A DNA stretch of 64,000 nt from an uncultured Oscillospiraceae bacterium (GTDB lineage: Bacteria; Bacillota; Clostridia; Oscillospirales; Ruminococcaceae): the NCBI GenBank assembly GCA_910579125.1, contig CAJTTH010000002.1, positions 76,599 through 140,598 on the forward strand, given 5' to 3'. The notes under the pieces are model-generated. The model was not told the origin of the DNA. It saw only the letters and a program-made list of their open reading frames with translations, and ran no database searches. The position numbers and the translations under genes were made by a program. Shown one piece after another: positions 15,558 to 24,980 of the stretch (the stretch's first letter is position 1; each line of letters starts with the position of its first letter).

Positions 15558-16209
15558 TTAATTCGAATATCCTGTAATAACCTTACCGTTTTCGCGGTCG
15601 TATAATTTTCCGTTTTCAAGAGCGGTGACAGTACCGTCCGACGATGACAAGATCTTTTTTACCGAGTATATCGGCAGCAGATCCTTGCCCTTGGATATGC
15701 CGTTTTCGTCTTTGGCGGAGGTCGAGACGTAAAGCTCCGTGTCTCCGCTTACAAACGACACGCCGAAAGTTGAGCCGTCATCGCCGACCGTGCAGTATTG
15801 CATTATATTGTGGTCGCGTTCGCTGCCCTCTCCGACGGCAAATATCTTTGTACTGCCCTCAAACAGGCATTTCTCGGGGAGAAGCCTTACATAAGAGTAA
15901 TCCCCCATCGGCGCGTTGAGACTGCCGAGAACTTTTCGTCCCTGATCGTCCGTAATATACAGGCATATTTCGTTTGCCGCTCACATATCGATAAACTCGT
16001 CATACGGACAAAGATAATGCCGTTCTCCCGGACGCTTGATAACGTTTATCATAATAAGCTCTGCCCGTATCCCGTCAAGCTCGGCGCGGGCTACCACCGC
16101 GCTTTCGCCCGCGGCGGGATAATCGTTATACGGCAGCGTTTCGGAATCCCAACCCGTAATATTCAGATCGTCAAAATTCAAGCAGTTCAATGATCTGTTC
16201 GTCTTCCAA
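15558..16209 (-). pseudogene. Decayed gene of unknown function, one frameshift and one in-frame stop
   Basis: TTG 16209 after AGGAGGG starts a frame reading MEDEQIIELLEF and then TGA. Dropping one T from the TTTT run at about 16171-16174 joins it to DDLNITGWDSETLPYN and an intact frame down to an in-frame TGA at 15981-15983. The same frame then continues AANEICLYITDDQG to a TAA at 15558. Codon use is gene-like on both sides of each lesion. Rebuilt length is about 216 residues; no family recognised. A tryptophan codon mutated to TGA would fit the second site. Confidence 0.65.
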
Positions 16210-16337
16210 GAGCTTTCCCTCCTAATTTGTTCTCTATAATGTAAGATGCAATTTTTTCGGGATCACTACACTTTTTTCTGTTTTTAAAAATTTTTTTACA
16301 ATGACGGAGTTGGCTGAAAAATATCGCGCGGCAAAGA

Positions 16338-16364
16338 AAAACGCCGTTGAATTCACGGCGTTTT
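16338..16364 (-). terminator. Intrinsic terminator of the solute-binding protein gene
   Basis: On the minus strand AAAACGCCGT - GAATTCA - ACGGCGTTTT (10-bp stem) continues into TTCTTTG. It lies about 50 bases after the stop at 16413. The rest of 16210-16412 is AT-rich and I see no gene in it. Confidence 0.8.
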
Positions 16365-16412
16365 GATTTATTATCTCAGCATGGTTTTTGCGGAAATTCT
16401 CTGCGGCAAGGC

Positions 16413-17741
16413 TCATATAACCGCGTTTATCCTTTCCAGATCGCGGTCGATAACGCTCAGATCGTTTTGCAGCGCGTAGCCGCCGTAGTACATACTGTCA
16501 AGCGCCGTAAGCAGCTCGCTTATTGCGGCGTTTGCCTCGCTGTCAAGGCATTGCCCGTCAACTATCAGCGGCTCCATTTTATCGCTTTCGCGGATAAACT
16601 CGATCCATTCGGCATCGGAGCGCAAAAGCCCGAGCTTCCTCATCTGCTTTTCGCGAAATTTGCGCCCGTCCTCGCCTGCGTCGGCAAGGCGCGAGGAGTT
16701 GATAAAGCTGGCAGCGCCTGTAATATTTTTTGCTCCCTTTGGCACAAGAAATCCGTCCGAGACGGCTTTTACCGTATATTTTCCGATTTCGGAGCATTCG
16801 GGGTAGGGAACTATGCCGACATTTATTTCAGCTTGGCGGAGTTTTCCGATAATGCTCTCGTCAGCAGACATAAATACCGCCGACGAATCCGTGATCGCTG
16901 AAATGTTTTGGTTTTCCTGATTGCATGAAAAGTGCGCGAAAAAGTCCTCCAACTCGGCAAACAATGCGCCGTTAAGGCAGTTGTTTGAGAGCTTGCCCGT
17001 TTCGTCGCGCCGCACCGGCGAGTTATCCATTGTCGCAAAGACGTTGTCGGCGATATCCGCGCCGTAAATATCGTTTACGGTATCGAATGCCGCGCGGAAC
17101 AGCTTCGTGCATTCGTCCAGACTTTCCCACGTCCATTCGCCATTTTTCCAGAGCTTTTCGGGGTCGGGGATATTGTACTGCACGAACGTCATTTTATCGT
17201 ACGCCAGAAGCTGCGGCGAAACCGTAATGCTTGTCGGATAAAAATAACGGCTGCCTTTGAAGGTGTAATGGTCGACGTACTCCCTGAACGAATCCCATTG
17301 CGGAGCGGAAATATCCATATATGACGTAAGGTCCTCGTACATATTCCGCGACATAAGCAGCGGGAACGAGTTCTCGCGCTTGTCGGTAAGGTCGGGCGAC
17401 AGATCGGAGCTTATAAGCTCCGACAATCTGGCTTCGTACGCGTCGTCGCTTATATGTTCTATCGTAATGAGTGAAGCCGCGTCGACGTTTACGGATTTCG
17501 CGTACATTTCGAGCGCGGGAGATCCCTCGATCTCGCGGCAGCCGAGGTAAGTAAGGTGGGGAGACGCGGATTTGTTTACGCTGTCGGGGATTTCAAACGC
17601 GGAAGCAACGTGACTTTCGTCGAAGTAGGCAGTCGTTTCGTAAATCGAACTGTTGACTGCGGACGGAGCGCCGGAACAGCCGCAGCCCAATAAAACCGCA
17701 CAGCAAAGCGCTGCGGCAAGTATGTTACGGATAATGTTCAC
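16413..17741 (-). CDS. Extracellular solute-binding lipoprotein (ABC substrate-binding family 1 type)
   Basis: 442 residues. The signal peptide MNIIRNILAAALCCAVLLGC ends in a lipobox, giving a membrane-anchored extracellular protein. The mature sequence has the pattern of sugar-binding proteins, for example YDKMTFVQYNIPDPEKLWKNGEWTWESL in the middle. No permease or ATPase gene lies next to it, so any transporter would be elsewhere. Start GTG 17741 follows AAGGGGGG. It has its own promoter and terminator and so is a monocistronic unit. Confidence 0.8.
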   Translation of the reverse strand: MNIIRNILAAALCCAVLLGCGCSGAPSAVNSSIYETTAYFDESHVASAFEIPDSVNKSASPHLTYLGCREIEGSPALEMYAKSVNVDAASLITIEHISDDAYEARLSELISSDLSPDLTDKRENSFPLLMSRNMYEDLTSYMDISAPQWDSFREYVDHYTFKGSRYFYPTSITVSPQLLAYDKMTFVQYNIPDPEKLWKNGEWTWESLDECTKLFRAAFDTVNDIYGADIADNVFATMDNSPVRRDETGKLSNNCLNGALFAELEDFFAHFSCNQENQNISAITDSSAVFMSADESIIGKLRQAEINVGIVPYPECSEIGKYTVKAVSDGFLVPKGAKNITGAASFINSSRLADAGEDGRKFREKQMRKLGLLRSDAEWIEFIRESDKMEPLIVDGQCLDSEANAAISELLTALDSMYYGGYALQNDLSVIDRDLERINAVI

Positions 17742-17785
17742 ACGTATCCCCCCTTTCGGATTTTTCCGCCTATTTTCACATTTAC

Positions 17786-17814
17786 ATTATAGCACACTAT
17801 CGTGAAATAGTCAA
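17786..17814 (-). promoter_or_regulatory. Promoter of the solute-binding lipoprotein gene
   Basis: Reading left: -35 TTGACT (17809-17814), 17-base spacer, -10 TATAAT (17786-17791), 45 bases before the GTG start. Confidence 0.85.
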
Positions 17815-17938
17815 GCGTTAAAGCGGAGTAAAAGAATATGCTTGTAAATGCTTCTAAATATTCATCGGCAATTTTGTTGAAATTGCCGAAATACAAAAGT
17901 TTTTTCTCTTCTCTGTCAATCTTTGTTGAATCAAGTAC

Positions 17939-17967
17939 TTGTATAAATCGGGCAAATGTGGTACAAT
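17939..17967 (+). promoter_or_regulatory. Promoter of purB
   Basis: -35 TTGTAT (17939-17944), 17-base spacer, -10 TACAAT (17962-17967), 39 bases before the purB ATG. The spacing to the start leaves no room for a purine riboswitch. Confidence 0.7.
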
Positions 17968-18006
17968 GTATATTGAATAATTATCATTTTAAGGAGAATA
18001 TCTCTT

Positions 18007-19443
18007 ATGTCAAAAAATCACAATTCGTATGAAAGCCCGTTCTGCACACGCTACGCAAGTCCCGAGATGCAGTTTATCTTTTCGGCGGACAAAAAATTCA
18101 CGACGTGGAGACGGCTTTGGGTGGCTCTCGCGAGAGCGGAAATGAAACTCGGTCTGCCCGTTACTCAGGAGCAGGTGAGCGAGCTTGAGACACATATCGA
18201 CGATATCAACTACGATGTTGCCGAAAAGCGTGAAAAGGAGGTTCGCCACGACGTAATGAGCCACGTCTACGCCTACGGACAGCAGTGCCCCAAGGCGGCG
18301 GGGATAATCCACCTCGGCGCTACGTCATGCTACGTCGGCGATAACACCGATATAATAATAATGCGTGACGCGCTGCTGCTCGTCAAGAAAAAGCTGCTGA
18401 ACGTTATCGCAAATCTGGCGAAATTCGCCGAGGAATACAAGGCGATGCCGTGTCTCGCGTACACTCACCTGCAGCCCGCTCAGCCCACGACCGTAGGAAA
18501 GCGCGCGACGCTCTGGATGAACGAGCTGCTTATGGACTTGGAGGAGGTCGAGTACCGTATCGACAACCTTAAGCTGCTCGGACAAAAGGGCACGACGGGC
18601 ACGCAGGCTTCTTTCGTCGAGCTTTTCAAGGGCGAGGGCTCCAAAATAAAGGAGCTGGAGAAGATGATCGCCGAGGAAATGGGCTTCTCGGTGTGTGTTC
18701 CCGTAAGCGGACAGACTTATTCGCGCAAGATCGACAGTCAGGTGCTGGCGACGCTCTCCGGTATCGCGCAGAGCTGCTCGAAATTCAGCAACGATCTGCG
18801 TCTGCTCCAGAATTTCGAGGAAATGGCCGAGCCGTTCGAGAAGAACCAGATAGGCTCGTCGGCAATGCCGTACAAGCGCAATCCCATGCGCAGCGAGCGC
18901 ATTACGTCGCTTGCGCGTTATGTGATGATAGATTCGCTCAATCCCGCGTTTACGGCGGGAACGCAGTGGTTCGAGAGAACGCTTGACGACAGCGCCAACA
19001 AGCGCGTTTCCGTAGCGGAGGGCTTCCTCGCGGTGGACGCTATTCTCAATATAATGATGAACGTCACGGACGGTATCGTCGTGTTCCCCGAGATGATAAA
19101 GCGCCGCCTTATGGCAAAGCTGCCGTTTATGGCGACGGAGAATATAATGATGAGAGCGGTCGAGAACGGCGGCAACCGTCAGGAGCTCCACGAGGGGCTG
19201 CGGCAGCACTCTCACGCTGCGGCGGCACAGGTGCGCGCGGGCGGCGAGAACGATCTTCCCGAGCGTATCGCGAACGACCCCGCGTTCAAGATAACGAAAG
19301 AGGAAATCGAGGCGCTGCTTATCCCCGAGAATTACGTCGGCAGAGCGCCCGAGCAGACGGAGGAGTTCCTCGCGGAATTCGTCAAGCCGCTGCTGGAGAA
19401 GAATAAGGAGCTGCTTGGCGAAAAGGCGGAGCTGAGCGTATAA
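18007..19443 (+). CDS. purB: Adenylosuccinate lyase
   Basis: 478 residues, fumarase/aspartase superfamily. It releases fumarate from SAICAR and adenylosuccinate in purine synthesis. The signature GSSAMPYKRNPMRSERI is at about 284-300, with the catalytic serine loop, and HLGATSCYVGDN near 98 and TYSRKID near 238 are also typical. It is the first gene of a plus-strand run with recJ and rel. AAGGAG lies before ATG 18007. Confidence 0.95.
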   Translation: MSKNHNSYESPFCTRYASPEMQFIFSADKKFTTWRRLWVALARAEMKLGLPVTQEQVSELETHIDDINYDVAEKREKEVRHDVMSHVYAYGQQCPKAAGIIHLGATSCYVGDNTDIIIMRDALLLVKKKLLNVIANLAKFAEEYKAMPCLAYTHLQPAQPTTVGKRATLWMNELLMDLEEVEYRIDNLKLLGQKGTTGTQASFVELFKGEGSKIKELEKMIAEEMGFSVCVPVSGQTYSRKIDSQVLATLSGIAQSCSKFSNDLRLLQNFEEMAEPFEKNQIGSSAMPYKRNPMRSERITSLARYVMIDSLNPAFTAGTQWFERTLDDSANKRVSVAEGFLAVDAILNIMMNVTDGIVVFPEMIKRRLMAKLPFMATENIMMRAVENGGNRQELHEGLRQHSHAAAAQVRAGGENDLPERIANDPAFKITKEEIEALLIPENYVGRAPEQTEEFLAEFVKPLLEKNKELLGEKAELSV

Positions 19444-19459
19444 GGGAGCGTTTGAGTTT

Positions 19460-21481
19460 ATGAAACAATGGATCGTGCCGGCTGCGGTCACGGCGGCGAA
19501 AAATGAGATCATCGGACAGTTCGGGGATTTTCTCGGCGGGATATTGATAAGGCGCGGTATTGTGACGCTTGACGGCGCGAGGGCTTTTTTCGGGTGCGAT
19601 CATCTTTCCGATCCCATGCTGATGAGCGATATGAAACAGGCGGTGGAAACCGTGCGCGCGGCTCTGGACGGGGATAAACGTATAACGGTTTTCGGCGATT
19701 ACGACTGCGACGGCGTTTGCGCTACGGCAATGCTGTACAGCTATCTGGAGGCTCAGGGCGCTGACGTGGACTTTTATATCCCCGACCGCAGCGAGGGCTA
19801 CGGAATGAGCATAGGGGCGCTCGAAAAGATCGCCGCGAACGGCACGGAGCTTATTATTACGGTGGATAACGGTATCTCGGCGGTCAAGGAAGCGGAGTTC
19901 TTAAAAAGCAAGGGCGTTGAGCTGCTGATAACCGACCACCACCAGCCGAACGCGAGCTTGCCCGAGTGCGCGGCTTGCGTCGACCCGAACCGCGCGGACG
20001 ACCCGTCGCCGTTCAAGGACTTATGCGGCGCGGGCGTTGTGCTGAAACTGCTTGCGGCGCTGGAGGAGGACGAGGAGTTTGTTCTGGACAGCTACGCCGA
20101 CCTTGCCGCTGTGGCGACTATCGGCGACGTAATGCCGCTGAAAGGCGAAAACCGCTACATAGTTCAGCGCGGTCTGGAGAATATACGGAACGAGCAGAAC
20201 GCGGGATTAACGGCGCTGATAAAGTCGGCGCGGAGACCCGTCGAAAAGATCACCTCGACCGACCTTGCGTTTACGGTTTGCCCGAGAATAAACGCGGCGG
20301 GCAGGATAGTTCACGCGGAAAAGGCGGCGCGGCTGCTGCTCTGCGAGGACGACGCGGACACGGCAAGACATCTCGCCGAGGAGCTTGAACTGCTGAACGG
20401 CAAGCGCAAGACCGAGGAAAACAAAATTCTGGCGGACGTTAATAAGATGCTTGACGAAAATCCGCGCATACTCAAGGAGCGCGTTATTGTGCTGGCTGGT
20501 GAGGGCTGGCACCACGGCGTTATCGGGATAATCTGCACGAAAATTCTTGAGAAGTATGACAAGCCCGTCGTGATGATGTCGGTCGAGGACGGTAAAGCGC
20601 GCGGCTCGGTAAGGAGCATTGAGGGCTTTTCGGTGCATAAAATGCTTATGGAGTGCTCCGCGCCGCTGACAGCGTTCGGCGGTCACCCCGGCGCGGGAGG
20701 ATTCTCGCTGCCCGCGGATAAGGTCGGAGAGTTTACGGCGCTGATCCACAAGTACGCACGGGAGTTTTACCCAAAAATGCCGCAGCCCTGTATCTGCGCC
20801 GATATGGAAGCGACCTGCGCCGACCTTAATGCCGAAAATGTAAAACAGCTTTCAAAGATAGAACCGCTCGGCGAACGCAACCCCGTGCCGCGCTTCTTGC
20901 TGCGGAACTGCACTGTCAAGGGCAAGCGCGCGATGAAGGACGGGCTGTACACCTCGTTCGACGCGGAGTCGGGCGGCGTTACGCTGAGGACGATAACGTT
21001 CAAGGTGCCGTTTGAGAAGTTTTTGCCGAATGTCGGCGATAAAATAGATATGATCGCGACGGCGGAGATCAACGAATACAACGGCAAGGAAAGCGCGGAA
21101 TTAAGGCTTGTGGACTATCGCCCGTCGGGTTTCCGCGAGGACAGATTTTTCGCGGCGGAGCGCGTTTACGAGGAAATATGCCGCGGCGAGGGCTGCGACA
21201 AGCGTCTCGCGCCGAGAGTTATCCCGCAAAGCCGCGAGGAGCTTATGAGGATATACGATCTGGTGAAAAAGAGCGGCGGCAAGCGCACAGCCGAGGAGCT
21301 TGCGATGTTTGACGGCAGCGTGAATTACTGTATGCTGAGGATAACGCTCGACGCGTTCGCCGAGGCGAAAATGGTTGAACTCGGCGGGGACTGTACGCCG
21401 AGGATACTGCCCGTCACGGAGAAGCGCGATTTGTTCGCGAGCGGCTTGCTGTTTGAACTGAATAAGCAATTCAAGGGGTAA
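19460..21481 (+). CDS. recJ: Single-stranded-DNA-specific exonuclease RecJ
   Basis: 673 residues. A 5'-3' exonuclease for recombination and mismatch repair. The DHH phosphoesterase motifs are intact: DYDCDG at 80-85, TVDNGIS near 133 and DHH at 159-161. The DHHA1 substrate-binding motif GGHPGAGGF follows at about 407-415, then an OB-fold region. The C-terminal part after about 560 is an extra domain of unknown role. It lies 16 bases after purB and upstream of rel, an order common in clostridia. Confidence 0.93.
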   Translation: MKQWIVPAAVTAAKNEIIGQFGDFLGGILIRRGIVTLDGARAFFGCDHLSDPMLMSDMKQAVETVRAALDGDKRITVFGDYDCDGVCATAMLYSYLEAQGADVDFYIPDRSEGYGMSIGALEKIAANGTELIITVDNGISAVKEAEFLKSKGVELLITDHHQPNASLPECAACVDPNRADDPSPFKDLCGAGVVLKLLAALEEDEEFVLDSYADLAAVATIGDVMPLKGENRYIVQRGLENIRNEQNAGLTALIKSARRPVEKITSTDLAFTVCPRINAAGRIVHAEKAARLLLCEDDADTARHLAEELELLNGKRKTEENKILADVNKMLDENPRILKERVIVLAGEGWHHGVIGIICTKILEKYDKPVVMMSVEDGKARGSVRSIEGFSVHKMLMECSAPLTAFGGHPGAGGFSLPADKVGEFTALIHKYAREFYPKMPQPCICADMEATCADLNAENVKQLSKIEPLGERNPVPRFLLRNCTVKGKRAMKDGLYTSFDAESGGVTLRTITFKVPFEKFLPNVGDKIDMIATAEINEYNGKESAELRLVDYRPSGFREDRFFAAERVYEEICRGEGCDKRLAPRVIPQSREELMRIYDLVKKSGGKRTAEELAMFDGSVNYCMLRITLDAFAEAKMVELGGDCTPRILPVTEKRDLFASGLLFELNKQFKG

Positions 21482-21524
21482 ACGATATGCGCAAAGCGCA
21501 GTTTGCTTTCGGATAGGAGATAAG

Positions 21525-23699
21525 ATGGACACTATAACCATAGACACGTTAATGGATAAGATCGCGGCAACCGATAAGCCGTACGATACGGAGAAGATAA
21601 TGCGCGCGTATCGGCTTGCCGACGAGGCGCACGAGGGGCAGATGCGCTCCTCGGGAGAAAAATATATAACCCATCCGCTGTCCGTGGCGTCCATTTTATT
21701 GGATTACTGCATGGACACGGATACGCTGTGCGCGGCTCTGCTGCATGATGTGGTGGAGGATACGGAGACCACTCTTGACGAGATCAGAAAGAAATTCGGC
21801 GAGGACGTTGCGCTTATGGTGGACGGCGTAACAAAGATAGGTCAGGTTCCGCTGAATACCAAGGAGGAGCAGCAGGCGGAGAATATCCGCAAGATACTCA
21901 TGGCGATGAGCAAGGATATCCGCGTGATAATCATCAAGCTCGCCGACAGACTTCACAATATGCGCACACTCTATGCGCGTCCGCCCGAGAAGCAGCGCAA
22001 GACCTCGCTCGAAACGATGAACTTCTACGCGCCTATCGCTCACCGTCTCGGTATGAGCGACGTCAAGGAGGAAATGGAGGTCATTGCTATTCGTTACCTC
22101 GATCCGTACGGCTGCAAGGAGATCGAGCAGCTGCTGGATCTTCACAAGGAGGAACGCGACAGCTTTATAGATACGATCATCGGCAGAATACGCGGACGTA
22201 TCAGCGATATCAAGCCCGAGCCTATAATCGAGGGCAGAGTGAAGTCGATATTCAGCATCTATAAGAAAATGTACGTCAAGAACAAGCCGTTTGACGAGAT
22301 ATATGATATTTACGCGGTGAGAATTATTGTGCAGTCTGTCATTGAGTGCTATAATGTTCTCGGCGTTATCCACGATCTTTTCAGCCCCATGCCGTACCGC
22401 TTCAAGGATTATATCGCGACTCCGAAGCCGAACCGCTACCAGTCGCTGCATACCACCGTTATAGGCAAAGAGGGCATTCCGTTCGAGGTGCAGATACGCA
22501 CCATGGAAATGCACAACACCGCGCAGTACGGTATCGCCGCGCACTGGAAGTACAAGGCGGGGCTGAAGGGCAGCGTCGCGGGTGAAAAGCGCTTCGACTG
22601 GATACGCCAGCTTCTGGAGCGCCAGCAGGAGGCGGACGACGTCGAGCAGATCACCGACGCTATCAAGAACGATCTCGCACAGGACGAGGTGTATGTTTTC
22701 TCGCCCAAGGGCGACGTTTTCGTGCTGCCGCTCGGCGCAAACGTTATCGACTTCGCGTATGCCATTCACACCGAGGTCGGCAATAAAATGACCGGCGCAA
22801 AGGTCGGCGGCCGTATGGTAACGTTCGACTATCAGGTGAAAACGGGCGATATTATCGAGATATTCACAAGCAACTCGCCGAACTACGGACCGAACCGCAA
22901 TTGGCTCGAGATTGCCAAGACCACCGAGGCAAAGGCGAAAATACGTTCGTGGTTCAAAAAGGAGCGCCGCGAGGAGAATATCGCCTGCGGCAAAGAGGAG
23001 CTGGAGCGCGAGTTCAGGCGCAACGGTATACCGCTCGATGAGGAAATTCTCAAGGAGGCGGCTCAGCGTGCGCGGGTGGAGACCGTCGACGACCTGTACG
23101 CGAGCATAGGCTACGGCGGCGTTGCGATGTCAAAGGTCATTCAGCGTATCAAGGAGAGCCAGATACGCGCCCAGAAAGAGCAGAACGCCGTGCTGCAGAC
23201 AGGCGAGGAGAATATCGAGGAGACCAACCGCCGCGCGCGCCGCAAGGGCATAATAATCGAGGGCGTGGATAATTGTATGGTCAAGTTCGCGCAGTGCTGC
23301 AATCCGCTGCCGGGCGACCCGATAATCGGCTTTGTAACGCGCGGCTTCGGCGTGTCGATACACAAGCAGGACTGCATAAACGTCATAAACAATATGGACA
23401 GCGCGGAGAACAAGGACAGGTGGATAAAGGCTTCGTGGGCGGGTGTTGACGATACGACCTACCGCGCGACGATAGACATTATCGCCGAGCAGAAGTCCTC
23501 GGTCATAGCCGACATCACCGCCGCAATCGCCGCGAACCATATCCCCATGCACGAGATGAATATGCACCGTCTGAAAAACGGCAACACCAATCTGCTGATA
23601 ACGATCGAGATCGCGGGCGTGGAGCAGCTCACCAACGTAATGTCGAGACTGCAGAAGATACCCGGGGTCATTTCGGCGGACAGAACAGGCAAGCAGTAA
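21525..23699 (+). CDS. rel: Bifunctional (p)ppGpp synthetase/hydrolase
   Basis: 724 residues, the length of Firmicutes Rel. The HD hydrolase domain is intact (HPLSVASILLDYC, LLHDVVEDT with H74 D75, and RLHNMRTL). The synthetase domain follows (about 200-340, YQSLHTTVIG), then TGS (about 395-455, VFSPKGDVFVLPLGANVIDFAYAIH), a zinc-finger region (about 580-640, KFAQCCNPLPGDPI) and a C-terminal ACT domain (about 650-724). It makes and degrades the stringent-response alarmone. Both catalytic centres appear functional. Confidence 0.95.
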   Translation: MDTITIDTLMDKIAATDKPYDTEKIMRAYRLADEAHEGQMRSSGEKYITHPLSVASILLDYCMDTDTLCAALLHDVVEDTETTLDEIRKKFGEDVALMVDGVTKIGQVPLNTKEEQQAENIRKILMAMSKDIRVIIIKLADRLHNMRTLYARPPEKQRKTSLETMNFYAPIAHRLGMSDVKEEMEVIAIRYLDPYGCKEIEQLLDLHKEERDSFIDTIIGRIRGRISDIKPEPIIEGRVKSIFSIYKKMYVKNKPFDEIYDIYAVRIIVQSVIECYNVLGVIHDLFSPMPYRFKDYIATPKPNRYQSLHTTVIGKEGIPFEVQIRTMEMHNTAQYGIAAHWKYKAGLKGSVAGEKRFDWIRQLLERQQEADDVEQITDAIKNDLAQDEVYVFSPKGDVFVLPLGANVIDFAYAIHTEVGNKMTGAKVGGRMVTFDYQVKTGDIIEIFTSNSPNYGPNRNWLEIAKTTEAKAKIRSWFKKERREENIACGKEELEREFRRNGIPLDEEILKEAAQRARVETVDDLYASIGYGGVAMSKVIQRIKESQIRAQKEQNAVLQTGEENIEETNRRARRKGIIIEGVDNCMVKFAQCCNPLPGDPIIGFVTRGFGVSIHKQDCINVINNMDSAENKDRWIKASWAGVDDTTYRATIDIIAEQKSSVIADITAAIAANHIPMHEMNMHRLKNGNTNLLITIEIAGVEQLTNVMSRLQKIPGVISADRTGKQ

Positions 23700-23704
23700 C
23701 GGTT

Positions 23705-24202
23705 ATGGAGCTGCGGCAGATACTGCTGCTCGGCGTTCTGTTCGTGCTGATAGTACTGTGGATAAGGGCGCGGAGCACTCCCAAAGCGAAAAACGCGCGG
23801 CTGAGACGCAAAATACGCCGCGGCGGGTTTACGCATTGGACGAATTTCGAGGAGAACTGGATAATCAGCGAAAAGGAACGCACGGGTTATAAATACAACG
23901 ATTTTCCGGGCTGCTATGTTATTATGATCTTTGACAGACCCGTGCGGTTCGGACGGTTTTTCGGCTGGGAGAATATCTATATCGGACAGTCGATAAACGT
24001 CTGCCAGCGCGTTCACAACCATTTCAACGGCAAAGGCAAGGGCGACGTTTACGCGGACATAAAGTACGGCAAGGAAGCATACGTGCGCATAGTGCCCGTC
24101 AAGGTCAAACGGCTCAACGATATGGAAACGTCGCTTATCGAGGCGTTTTCGGCTACCGAGTCTTATAATAAGACTAAAGGCGGCGCGAAAAAGCAGCAAT
24201 AA
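23705..24202 (+). CDS. Membrane-anchored GIY-YIG domain protein
   Basis: 165 residues. One N-terminal transmembrane helix (about 5-21, QILLLGVLFVLIVLWI) is followed by a basic stretch, so the rest is probably cytoplasmic. A GIY-YIG nuclease-like core follows: GCYVI at 69-73, IYIGQSINVCQR at 91-102, a histidine in HNHF and a glutamate in METSLIEAF near 142. The spacing is typical of short GIY-YIG domains. A membrane-tethered version is unusual. It begins five bases after rel and so is likely co-transcribed. Confidence 0.72.
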   Translation: MELRQILLLGVLFVLIVLWIRARSTPKAKNARLRRKIRRGGFTHWTNFEENWIISEKERTGYKYNDFPGCYVIMIFDRPVRFGRFFGWENIYIGQSINVCQRVHNHFNGKGKGDVYADIKYGKEAYVRIVPVKVKRLNDMETSLIEAFSATESYNKTKGGAKKQQ

Positions 24203-24209
24203 TAAAAAA

Positions 24210-24351
24210 GCAACGCGGCGGGACCGCAGGGGCAAAGTACGCAAGAAAGCTGCTTTGCCGCAGCGGAACGAAGCGAAGCGGAGAGGAGCGGAGGCAATGC
24301 AGCTTTGCTAGGCGAACGAAGTGAGCCGGTGCGTGCTTTGCCTTTTAAATC
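24210..24351. repeat. Intergenic dispersed repeat, copy B (inverted relative to copy A)
   Basis: Read on the minus strand it begins ATTTAAAAGGCAAAGC at 24351 and matches copy A at 9248 onward through the CTCACTTCGTTCGC and CTTGCG.ACTTT blocks, with substitutions and small gaps. It fills almost the whole space between the GIY-YIG gene and the MBL gene. No open frame is evident. Confidence 0.6.
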
Positions 24352-24356
24352 AAAAA

Positions 24357-24980
24357 ATGGAAAAAATAATGCGTATGCCGCTGGGGGCGCTGCTGGCTAA
24401 TTGCTATCTGATTCCCGGCGGGGACAATAAGGTGATAGCCGTTGATCCTGCTTCGGCGGCGGAGGTGTCGGAGTTTCTGGAGGAGAACGGCACGGAGCTT
24501 GGCGCGATAATTATCACGCACGGGCATTTCGACCATTTCGCGGGAGCGGCTGCGCTCAAAGAGCGGACGGGAGCGCCCGTGTACGCTCCCGAGGCGGACG
24601 CGGAAATGCTTTCCGACGCGGATAAATGCTGGGCGTGGTTTATGCGCGGGGTCGAGTTCGCGCCCGTAATTCCTGACAAGACGTTCGAGGACGGCGAGGA
24701 GTTTTCGGCGTGCGGTGTGACGTTTAAGGTAATGGCGGCTCCGGGGCACACGGCGGGGAGCTGTCTGCTGTTCTGCGAAAAGTATGGCGCGGCGCTTACG
24801 GGCGACGTTATATTCCGTGACAGCATCGGCAGAACGGACGGCTATTCGGGCAGCGACAGGCAAATGGCGGAGAGCCTGGCGAAGATCGCGTTGCTTGACG
24901 GGAACGTTTTGCTGTTGTGCGGTCACGGAGAAACGACTGATCTCGAAACGGAAAAACGGCACAATCCGTATCTGCGGTAA
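24357..24980 (+). CDS. MBL-fold metallo-hydrolase
   Basis: 207 residues. The metal site is intact: HGHFDH at 55-60, APGHTAGS near 130, TGDVIF near 148 and a C-terminal CGHGE. The size and motifs fit the glyoxalase-II-like hydrolases (YcbL/GloB type); substrate unknown. The start is uncertain: ATG 24357, 24369 and 24375 are all possible and none has a clear ribosome binding site, because repeat copy B ends six bases before the first ATG. Confidence 0.85.
   Translation: MEKIMRMPLGALLANCYLIPGGDNKVIAVDPASAAEVSEFLEENGTELGAIIITHGHFDHFAGAAALKERTGAPVYAPEADAEMLSDADKCWAWFMRGVEFAPVIPDKTFEDGEEFSACGVTFKVMAAPGHTAGSCLLFCEKYGAALTGDVIFRDSIGRTDGYSGSDRQMAESLAKIALLDGNVLLLCGHGETTDLETEKRHNPYLR

Noticed and set aside
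15981..15983. In-frame TGA considered as selenocysteine
   Set aside because: No selenoprotein family is recognisable, no clear SECIS-like hairpin follows and a second lesion exists in the same gene.
16234..16416. 60-codon minus-strand frame overlapping the end of the solute-binding protein gene
   Set aside because: It runs through the intrinsic terminator at 16338-16364; the ATGA overlap alone is not enough.
17838..18032. 64-codon plus-strand frame before purB
   Set aside because: It contains the purB promoter and part of the purB start, has no ribosome binding site and has AT-rich non-gene-like codons.
18325..19512. Long minus-strand open frame opposite purB
   Set aside because: purB is certain from its motifs, and the antisense frame is a composition artefact.
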